From contig JAAYHO010000219.1 in the NCBI GenBank assembly GCA_012735335.1, forward strand, positions 1 through 19,931: a stretch of 19,931 bases of DNA. Reading direction: 5' to 3'. Below are positions 14,402-19,931 of the stretch, piece after piece (position 1 is the first letter of the stretch; each line of letters opens with the position of its first letter). The stretch is from Gammaproteobacteria bacterium (GTDB taxonomy: Bacteria; Pseudomonadota; Gammaproteobacteria; Pseudomonadales; Pseudomonadaceae). The notes below the pieces were generated by a model. It did not search any database. It was not told the origin of the DNA and saw nothing but the letters and a program-made list of their open reading frames with translations. A program made the position numbers and the translations under genes.

Positions 14402-15034
14402 GTGAGCCAATATCTACAGATCCACCCGGACAACCCGCAGGCGCGGTTGATCAGCCAGGCCGTGGAGATCATCCGTGCCGGTGGGGTGATCGCCTATCCG
14501 ACCGACTCCGCCTATGCGCTGGGTTGCCATCTGGGTGACAAGAATGCACTGGAACGCATCCGTCGTCTGCGCCAGCTGGATGACAAGCACAACTTCACCC
14601 TGGTGTGTCGGGACCTGTCCGAACTAGGCGTCTACGCCAAGGTCGACAACGCCACCTTCCGGGCGCTGAAGAACAACACCCCGGGCCCTTATACCTTCAT
14701 TCTGCATGCCACCACCGAAGTGCCCCGACGCCTGCTGCATCCCAAGCGGCGTACCATAGGGCTGCGCATTCCCAGTCACCGGATTACCCAGGCGCTGCTG
14801 GAAGCTCTCGGCGAGCCGCTGATGAGCGTGACCCTGATGCTGCCCGGTGAAGACCTGCCGCTGACCGACCCGGAGGATATCCGCGAGCGCCTCGACAATC
14901 AGGTCGACCTGATTATCGACGGCGGTGCCTGCGCCATCGAGCCGACCACCGTGGTGGCGCTGCTCAATGGGGAAACCGAGGTGCGGCGTATCGGCCTCGG
15001 CGACCCGGAGCCCTTTGGCGTCAGCCGTGACTGA
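14402..15034 (+). CDS. yciO: YciO, Sua5/YrdC-family protein
   Basis: 210 residues, close to E. coli YciO (206), with the same opening (MSQYLQIHPDNPQ) and the Sua5/YrdC blocks AGGVIAYPTDSAYALGC, RQLDDKHNFTLVCRDLSEL, NNTPGPYTFIL, KRRTIGLRIPSH and GGACAIEPTTVV. The family binds ATP and L-threonine for the threonylcarbamoyl modification of tRNA; YciO itself is a distinct subgroup whose own activity is weak or uncertain, and this gene is YciO rather than TsaC. GTG start at 14402 fixed by alignment to the YciO N-terminus; the Shine-Dalgarno is poor. Confidence 0.92.
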   Translation: MSQYLQIHPDNPQARLISQAVEIIRAGGVIAYPTDSAYALGCHLGDKNALERIRRLRQLDDKHNFTLVCRDLSELGVYAKVDNATFRALKNNTPGPYTFILHATTEVPRRLLHPKRRTIGLRIPSHRITQALLEALGEPLMSVTLMLPGEDLPLTDPEDIRERLDNQVDLIIDGGACAIEPTTVVALLNGETEVRRIGLGDPEPFGVSRD

Positions 15035-15079
15035 GTCATACCGATAACCATAGCCAACATGATGAATAACCAGACAATC

Positions 15080-15085
15080 AGGAGT
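15080..15085 (+). promoter_or_regulatory. ribosome-binding site that fixes the TTG start of trpS
   Basis: AGGAGT, five bases before the TTG at 15091. No ATG or GTG is suitably placed: the next in-frame ATG is M14, inside the conserved SGMRPTGRLHLGH block. Confidence 0.75.
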
Positions 15086-15090
15086 ATCCC

Positions 15091-16311
15091 TTGAGTTCCG
15101 TTGAATCCCGGCACCGGGTTGTGTCCGGCATGCGTCCCACCGGACGCCTGCACCTCGGTCATTATCACGGTGTACTGAAGAACTGGGTAAAGCTGCAGCA
15201 CGAGTACGAGTGCTTCTTCTTTGCCGCCGACTGGCACGCCCTGACCACCCTGTACGAAAACCCGCAGGACATCGAGCAGAACGTCTGGGACATGCTGATC
15301 GACTGGCTGGCCGCCGGGGTCAGCGGTACCTCGGCGACCCTGTTCATCCAGTCCCAGGTACCGGAGCACGCTGAACTCAATCTGCTGCTGGGCATGTCCA
15401 CGCCGCTGAGCTGGCTGGAGCGTGTGCCGACCTACAAGGATCAGCAGGAAAAGCTGCGTGAGCTGGATCTGGCCACCTACGGCTTCCTCGGTTACCCGCT
15501 GCTGATGAGCGCCGACATCCTCATCTACCGCGCCGGCCTGGTGCCGGTGGGTGCCGACCAGCTGTCCCACGTGGAAATCACCCGGGAACTGGCGCGGCGT
15601 TTCAACCACCTGTACGGCAAGGAGCCGGGCTTCGAGGACAAGGCCCGCACGGCCATCCAGAAGATGGGCAAGAAGGCCGCCAAGCTGTACAGCAATCTGC
15701 GCGCCGCCTACCAGGAACAGGGCGATGCCGAGGCGCTGGAGACCGCCCGGGCGCTGGTGCAGGAACAGCAGAACATCACCCTGGGCGACAAGGAACGGCT
15801 GTTCGGCTATCTCGACGGCGGTGGCAAGATCATCCTGCCCGAACCCCAGGCGCTGCTCACCCCAGCCTCGAAAATGCCGGGGCTGGATGGGCAGAAGATG
15901 TCCAAGTCCTACGGCAACACCATCACCCTGCGCGATACCAGCGACGAGGTGAACGAGAAGATCCGCCGCATGCCCACCGACCCGGCGCGGGTCCGGCGCA
16001 CCGACCCGGGTGATCCGGACAAGTGCCCGGTATACCAGCTGCATCTGGTCTATACCGACCAGGCCACCCACGACTGGGTCAACCAGGGCTGTCGCAGTGC
16101 CGGTATCGGCTGTCTGGACTGCAAGAAACCGGTGATCGACGCCATCTGCGCGGAACTGGAACCCATCCAGCAACGGGCGGTGGAATACGAAAGCAACCCG
16201 GATGCGGTGCGCCTGATCCTCAACGAAGGTGCCGAGCGGGCCCGTGATGCCGCCCGTGACACCCTCACCGAAGTACGTCAGGCCATGGGCCTGAGCTACC
16301 GCCGCAGCTGA
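15091..16311 (+). CDS. trpS: Tryptophanyl-tRNA synthetase, long form with Fe-S motif
   Basis: 406 residues; class I synthetase that charges tRNA-Trp. HIGH-type motif HLGH (21-24) within SGMRPTGRLHLGHYHG, and KMSKS at 269-273. Compared with the short E. coli form (about 334 residues) it has an insertion of roughly 65 residues (about 180-245, from KEPGFEDKARTA to KIILPEPQ). The C-terminal helical region has C312-x21-C334-x6-C341-x2-C344, nearly the C-x22-C-x6-C-x2-C pattern that binds a [4Fe-4S] cluster in Thermotoga maritima TrpRS. Start is TTG at 15091. The stop TGA shares one base with the scpA ATG (TGATG), so the two are coupled. Confidence 0.95.
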   Translation: MSSVESRHRVVSGMRPTGRLHLGHYHGVLKNWVKLQHEYECFFFAADWHALTTLYENPQDIEQNVWDMLIDWLAAGVSGTSATLFIQSQVPEHAELNLLLGMSTPLSWLERVPTYKDQQEKLRELDLATYGFLGYPLLMSADILIYRAGLVPVGADQLSHVEITRELARRFNHLYGKEPGFEDKARTAIQKMGKKAAKLYSNLRAAYQEQGDAEALETARALVQEQQNITLGDKERLFGYLDGGGKIILPEPQALLTPASKMPGLDGQKMSKSYGNTITLRDTSDEVNEKIRRMPTDPARVRRTDPGDPDKCPVYQLHLVYTDQATHDWVNQGCRSAGIGCLDCKKPVIDAICAELEPIQQRAVEYESNPDAVRLILNEGAERARDAARDTLTEVRQAMGLSYRRS

Positions 16312-17177
16312 TGAGCGCGCCGGAGCCGGAACAGTTGACCGTGGCTGCCAGTGCAACCCAGGCAGCGGTTCAGGCTCCGGTGCAGCAGGAGCTGCCGCTG
16401 GCCATCGTCAATGGTCAGCCGCTGACCGAACTGCCCCAGGATCTGTACATCCCGCCCCAGGCGCTGGAGGTGTTTCTCGACGCCTTCGAAGGGCCGCTGG
16501 ATCTGTTGCTGTACCTGATCCGCAAGCAGAACCTGGATATCCTCGATATTCCGGTGGCCACCATCACCCATCAGTACATGGGCTACGTGGAACTGATGAA
16601 GGCGGTGCGGTTGGAGCTGGCCGCCGAGTATCTGGTCATGGCCGCGATGCTGGCGGAAATCAAATCGCGCATGCTGCTGCCGCGACAGGAGCAGCTGGGC
16701 GACGAGGAGGACGATCCCCGGGCCGAGCTGATTCGCCGCCTGCAGGAGTATGAACGCTTCCGTCAGGCCGCCGAGGAGCTGGATGAGCTGCCCCGGGTCG
16801 GCCGCGATATCGTCCTGGCTGCGGCGGCACCGCCGGAGCTGCAGGCGCAGGTGGCACATCCGCCGGTGAGCATGGAGGAGCTGCTGCTGTCGCTGGCTGA
16901 GGTGCTGCGCCGGGCGGACATGTTCGAGAGCCACCAGATCAGCCGGGAAACCCTCTCCACCCGCGAGCGCATGGCCGAGGTATTGGAGCGGCTCAGGGGC
17001 GGACAGTTCGTGCCCTTCATCAATCTGTATAATCTGGACGAAGGCAAGCTCGGCGTGGTCGTCACCTTCATGGCGGTGCTGGAGCTGATCAAGGAACAAC
17101 TGATCGACCTGGTGCAGAGCGAGCCCTTTGCCCCCATTCACGTCAAGGTAAGGACGGATGACCCAGCCAGCGCTTGA
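16311..17177 (+). CDS. scpA: Segregation and condensation protein A (kleisin)
   Basis: 288 residues. After a variable Ala/Glu/Gln-rich N-terminus (1-45) comes the kleisin signature FLDAFEGPLDLLLYLIRKQN with LDILDIPVATITHQY, then the helical AAEYLVMAAMLAEIKSRMLLP and the C-terminal winged-helix part (FVPFINLYNLDEGKLGVVVT, FMAVLELIKEQ). ScpA bridges the heads of SMC and binds ScpB in chromosome condensation. smc itself is not in the window. The ATG overlaps the trpS stop by one base and has no Shine-Dalgarno of its own; the end overlaps scpB by 20 bases. Confidence 0.95.
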   Translation: MSAPEPEQLTVAASATQAAVQAPVQQELPLAIVNGQPLTELPQDLYIPPQALEVFLDAFEGPLDLLLYLIRKQNLDILDIPVATITHQYMGYVELMKAVRLELAAEYLVMAAMLAEIKSRMLLPRQEQLGDEEDDPRAELIRRLQEYERFRQAAEELDELPRVGRDIVLAAAAPPELQAQVAHPPVSMEELLLSLAEVLRRADMFESHQISRETLSTRERMAEVLERLRGGQFVPFINLYNLDEGKLGVVVTFMAVLELIKEQLIDLVQSEPFAPIHVKVRTDDPASA

Positions 17178-17913
17178 ACGGATTCTCGAGGCGGCCCTGC
17201 AGGCGGCGGGCAAACCCCTGTCGCTGGAGCGCCTGCGCGAGTTGTTTGACGAAGACCAGGCCCCCTCACTGGAACAGCTGCGCGCGGCACTGGCGCGGCT
17301 GGCCCAGGACTGCGCCGGGCGCTCGGTGGAACTGCAGGAGGTGGCCAGCGGCTGGCGCCTGCAGGTGCGTAATGCATACGCACCCTGGGTTGGCCGACTG
17401 TGGGAGGAGCGTCCCCAGCGGTACTCCCGGGCGCTGCTGGAAACCCTGGCACTGATTGCCTACCGCCAGCCGATCACCCGGGGCGAGATCGAGGAGGTGC
17501 GCGGCGTGGCGGTCAGCAGCCAGATCATGCGCACCCTGGTTGATCGTGAATGGGTGCGTATTGTCGGGCACCGTGAGGTGCCGGGCCGCCCGGCGATGTA
17601 CGCCACCACCCGGCAGTTTCTCGACTACTTCAACCTGCGCAGCCTGGCCGAGCTGCCGCCACTGGCGGCCCTGCGCGAGCCCAGCGAGGTGCTGGAAGGT
17701 CCGGCGCTGCAGGAGCAGCTGGAACGCGAGCTGCCGAATCAGGAGGCCAGCAGCGCCGAGGAGTCTGCACCCCCGGCGGACGCCCCGGCCGGGCGGGATT
17801 TCCATGCCCTGCTGGAAGAACTCAATGCCATGGAAACCAATATCAAGACCGACTTCGACGATCTGCCGCTGCCCGGCAGCGAGCCGGACCAGCCGCAGCC
17901 GGAAGACGACTGA
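17158..17913 (+). CDS. scpB: Segregation and condensation protein B
   Basis: 251 residues. Tandem winged-helix protein with the family core RYSRALLETLALIAYRQPIT, RGEIEEVRGVAVSSQIMRTL, VGHREVPGRPAMYATTRQFL and DYFNLRSLAELP (about 81-175). The remaining 75 residues are an acidic, low-complexity tail (many E, A, P, D), longer than in Bacillus ScpB but usual in proteobacteria. It forms a dimer that clamps ScpA in the SMC-ScpAB complex. AGGACGG precedes the ATG, which lies inside the scpA coding end. Confidence 0.95.
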   Translation: MTQPALERILEAALQAAGKPLSLERLRELFDEDQAPSLEQLRAALARLAQDCAGRSVELQEVASGWRLQVRNAYAPWVGRLWEERPQRYSRALLETLALIAYRQPITRGEIEEVRGVAVSSQIMRTLVDREWVRIVGHREVPGRPAMYATTRQFLDYFNLRSLAELPPLAALREPSEVLEGPALQEQLERELPNQEASSAEESAPPADAPAGRDFHALLEELNAMETNIKTDFDDLPLPGSEPDQPQPEDD

Positions 17914-17951
17914 CAGACGACTGGATGTCACTGGCTGCGACGCGATGGGAG

Positions 17952-17960
17952 TGCTATTCT
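17952..17960 (+). promoter_or_regulatory. extended -10 promoter before rluB
   Basis: TG-C-TATTCT: an extended -10 (TG at 17952-17953, TATTCT at 17955-17960) 40 bases before the rluB ATG. The -35 region is weak (TGGCTG with a 17-base spacer). It would let rluB be made apart from scpAB, from which it is separated by 87 bases. Confidence 0.45.
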
Positions 17961-18000
17961 GCGCAGCCATTGAATTCCATTACACCGGGAGGTGCCAGGC

Positions 18001-18933
18001 ATGACCGATATCACAGAACAACCCCTCAACCCCGAGCAGGAGCAACAGCCCGCCAGCGGGGAAAAACTCCAGAAAGTACTGGCCCGCATGGGGCTGGGTT
18101 CCCGTCGCGAGATCGAAGGCTGGATTGGCGCTGGCCGGGTCAGCGTCAACGGCGAAGTGGCCCAGCTCGGTTGCCGGGTCGACAGCCTGGATCAGATTGT
18201 CGTGGACGGTCGCCCACTCAAGCGTGACCTGAACACCGAAGTGATTCGCCGGGTACTGATCTACAACAAGCCCGAAGGTGAAGTCAGCACCCGCGATGAT
18301 CCCGAAGGTCGTCCGACCGTGTTCGACCAGTTGCCGCGCCTGAAGCAGGGCCGCTGGATCAATATCGGCCGTCTCGATATCAATACTACCGGTCTGCTGC
18401 TGTTCACCACCGATGGTGAGCTGGCCAACCGCCTGATGCACCCGTCCTGGCAGATGGACCGCGAATACGCGGTGCGGGTCATGGGCGAGGTGGACGAGGA
18501 GATGCTCGAACGCCTCAAGGAAGGGGTAATGCTGGAAGACGGCCCGGCGCGCTTTACCGATATCGTCAGCTCCGGTGGTGAAGGTATCAACCGCTGGTTC
18601 CACGTCTGCCTGCTGGAAGGCCGCAACCGCGAAGTGCGCCGCCTGTGGGAGTCCCAGGGCGTACGGGTCAACCGGCTGAAGCGGGTGCGCTTCGGGCCGG
18701 TATTCCTCGGCCCGGAACTGCCGGTGGGGCGCTGGCGGGAAATGACGCAGAACGAGCTGGATATCCTCAGCACCGAAGTCGGCCTGAAACCGATCCGCCT
18801 GCCGGAAGCGACCGTGGCGGAGAAGGAAAAGCAGAAGCGCCAGGCCCGCAAACCCTCAATGCACCAGGCCCGGGTGGTGCGGCAGAACAAGCAAGGCACT
18901 CGTCCCAGAGGCAATGACCGCACCCGGAAATAA
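18001..18933 (+). CDS. rluB: 23S rRNA pseudouridine synthase RluB
   Basis: 310 residues. An S4 RNA-binding domain (about 21-80, [20 protein letters not shown]) is followed by the RsuA/RluB catalytic domain: NKPEGEVST, then [20 protein letters not shown] with catalytic D126, NRLMHPSW, and [14 protein letters not shown]. RluB makes the pseudouridine at position 2605 (E. coli numbering) of 23S rRNA. The last 45 residues are a basic Lys/Arg/Gln tail. ATG 18001 is chosen over the in-frame GTG at 17992 because GGAGG lies eight bases before the ATG. Converges on yciK. Confidence 0.94.
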   Translation: MTDITEQPLNPEQEQQPASGEKLQKVLARMGLGSRREIEGWIGAGRVSVNGEVAQLGCRVDSLDQIVVDGRPLKRDLNTEVIRRVLIYNKPEGEVSTRDDPEGRPTVFDQLPRLKQGRWINIGRLDINTTGLLLFTTDGELANRLMHPSWQMDREYAVRVMGEVDEEMLERLKEGVMLEDGPARFTDIVSSGGEGINRWFHVCLLEGRNREVRRLWESQGVRVNRLKRVRFGPVFLGPELPVGRWREMTQNELDILSTEVGLKPIRLPEATVAEKEKQKRQARKPSMHQARVVRQNKQGTRPRGNDRTRK

Positions 18934-18963
18934 GTCGCCCACTCTCTATTGCCGCAAACCTCA

Positions 18964-19060
18964 CCGTCATTGCGAGCCCGAAGGGCGTGGCAATCCATGG
19001 GCTGTGGCGTGGCGGCAAGTCTGGTGGATTGCCGCGTCGCTGCGCTCCTCGCAATGACGG
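18964..19060. repeat. 97-bp fold-back repeat (MITE-like) between rluB and yciK
   Basis: Perfect 13-bp terminal inverted repeats, CCGTCATTGCGAG (18964-18976) and CTCGCAATGACGG (19048-19060), and a second inner pair of 9 bases, GGCAATCCA (18989-18997) and TGGATTGCC (19025-19033). The whole element can fold on itself. The CGTCATTGCGAGGAGCG...GGCAATCC sequence is a repeat I recognise from many unrelated bacterial genomes. It carries no open frame. It fills the gap between two convergent genes and may act as a two-way terminator. Confidence 0.75.
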
Positions 19061-19085
19061 GGGAGAGGCCGCTGAGCCGGGCTGA

Positions 19086-19829
19086 TCAATCCCGCGCGTT
19101 CAGCGCCTGGCCGTTGACGCCCTTGCTGTCCGCTCCCAGCAGGTACAGGAATACCGGCATGATCTCGCTTGGTTCCGGGTTCTTTTCCGGTTCCTCGGCG
19201 GGGTAGGCGGCTTTGCGCATGGCGGTGCGGGTCGCGCCGGGGTTGACGCTGTTGACGCGAATCTCGCTGGTGCCATCCTGCTCATCGGCCAGTACCTGCA
19301 TCAGTCCTTCCAGGGCGAACTTGCTCACCGCATAGGGACCCCAGTAGGCGCGGCCCTTGCGGCCGACGCTGGAGGAGAGGAATACCACCGAGGCATCCGG
19401 TGCGGCACGCAGCAGCGGCATCATGGCCTTGGTCAGGGCGAAGGGGGCGTTGACGTTGACCTGCATCAGTTGCTGCCAGTCCTCGTTCTTGACGTTGTCG
19501 AGCATGGTGCGCGGGCCGAGCAGGGCGGCGTTGTGCACCAGGCCGTCGAGCTTGCCGAAGGTGTCGAACAGCTGGTCGGCCAGGTCGTCGTAGTCCTTCT
19601 CGGCGGCGGTTTCCAGGTTCAGTGGGCAGATTGCCGGTTGCGGATAGCCGGCGGCCTCGATCTCGTCGTACACCGCTTCGAGTTTGCTCAGGGTGCGGCC
19701 CAGCAGTACCACGCTGGCACCATGGGCAGCGCAGCTGATGGCGCAGGCACGACCGATGCCGTCACCGGCACCGGTAACCAGGATAACCCGTCCCTGCAGC
19801 AGGTCCGCTGCGGCGCGGTAATCAAACAT
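19086..19829 (-). CDS. yciK: Short-chain dehydrogenase YciK
   Basis: 247 residues, classical SDR size. The Rossmann nucleotide site TGAGDGIG (19-26), NAA motif (100-102), catalytic S153 region (LSSSVGR), Y166 and K170 (YAVSK), and NPGATRTAMR after the sixth strand are all present. The LLGRTLSKLEAVYDEIE and NLETAAEKDYDDLADQL segments are typical of YciK. The substrate is not known. AGGAGT seven bases before the ATG. The upstream gene (mupP-like) ends eight bases inside it, so the two are translated together. Confidence 0.93.
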   Translation of the reverse strand: MFDYRAAADLLQGRVILVTGAGDGIGRACAISCAAHGASVVLLGRTLSKLEAVYDEIEAAGYPQPAICPLNLETAAEKDYDDLADQLFDTFGKLDGLVHNAALLGPRTMLDNVKNEDWQQLMQVNVNAPFALTKAMMPLLRAAPDASVVFLSSSVGRKGRAYWGPYAVSKFALEGLMQVLADEQDGTSEIRVNSVNPGATRTAMRKAAYPAEEPEKNPEPSEIMPVFLYLLGADSKGVNGQALNARD

Positions 19830-19931
19830 GGCAAGACTCCTGTTGTTTCAGCTGCTCCAGCCAGGGGCGCAGGGCAGCGACATTCTCTATATTGAAATCA
19901 GCGTTCCACTGCTGCGGGTCATCCCCCGGCG
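19822..19931 (-). CDS. mupP: HAD phosphatase, probable MupP, C-terminal end only
   Basis: Only the last 35 codons are in the window (minus strand), reading PGDDPQQWNADF, then NIENVAALRPWLEQLKQQES and CHV, with TGA at 19822-19824 overlapping the yciK start by eight bases. The PGDDP turn followed by a short helix is the end of Gph-like HAD phosphatases. In Pseudomonas the gene directly before yciK is mupP, whose product dephosphorylates N-acetylmuramate 6-phosphate in peptidoglycan recycling. The catalytic motifs lie outside the window, so the name rests on the tail and the neighbour. Confidence 0.65.
   Translation of the reverse strand, partial: PGDDPQQWNADFNIENVAALRPWLEQLKQQESCHV

Noticed and set aside
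15035..15090. Possible Trp attenuator or leader peptide before trpS
   Set aside because: The short frame there has no Trp codons, and no competing hairpins or T run were found.
14899..16356. Long minus-strand open frame (485 codons) opposite trpS
   Set aside because: Shadow of trpS and yciO; no recognisable motif.

Overview
The window looks like ordinary chromosomal backbone from a GC-rich gammaproteobacterium of the Pseudomonas/Halopseudomonas group. Support for this: PlpD-type patatin, CyaB with a MASE2 membrane domain, a CpxR-Spy-CpxA cluster, a MupP-YciK pair and a TrpS-ScpA-ScpB-RluB block, all typical of pseudomonads, plus REP-like repeats with the TGTAGGAGC core common in that genus. 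No phage, plasmid, CRISPR, insertion sequence, tRNA or rRNA was seen. The species assignment is inference.

Left part (1-4437). The 3' part of a DsbA/FrnE-like thioredoxin-fold gene (+) faces a UPF0149/YecA-family gene (-), with a REP doublet between their ends. The UPF0149 gene and recQ (+) diverge from a 170-bp region with two recognisable sigma70-type promoters. After recQ comes a second fold-back repeat, then a deletion scar: the last 48 codons of an HD-domain hydrolase (-) directly abut the last two thirds of a GlxA/AraC-type regulator (+).

Middle (4434-9596). plpD (-), a self-secreted patatin phospholipase, diverges from a metallophosphoesterase best read as the lipid-remodelling phospholipase PlcP. 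Upstream of plcP are four CTGTCAT-like half sites at an exact 11-bp pitch, which I read as two tandem Pho boxes. plcP converges on the membrane adenylate cyclase gene cyaB, whose intrinsic terminator lies inside the 3' coding end of plcP. A DUF962/Mpo1-like membrane protein gene follows (-), diverging from ydjA (+).

Envelope-stress cluster (10084-13366, all -). In transcription order: yciI-like, a YgiM-like coiled-coil membrane protein without its SH3 domain, cpxR, a spy/cpxP-like chaperone and cpxA. A GTAAA-N6-GTAAA site (Cpx-box form) lies between cpxR and spy, suggesting feedback. The 3' end of cpxA overlaps ydjA by 76 bp antisense.

Right part (13489-19931). rnm/trpH-like PHP phosphatase, yciO, trpS, scpA, scpB and rluB run on +, with tight coupling from trpS to scpB. 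TrpS carries a Cys pattern matching the [4Fe-4S] form of tryptophanyl-tRNA synthetase. rluB converges on yciK (-), with a 97-bp fold-back repeat between them. The end of a MupP-like HAD phosphatase gene overlaps the yciK start at the right edge.

I found no wholly new system. The best leads are the Pho boxes before plcP, the HD/GlxA deletion scar, the Cpx-box feedback site and the Fe-S signature of TrpS.
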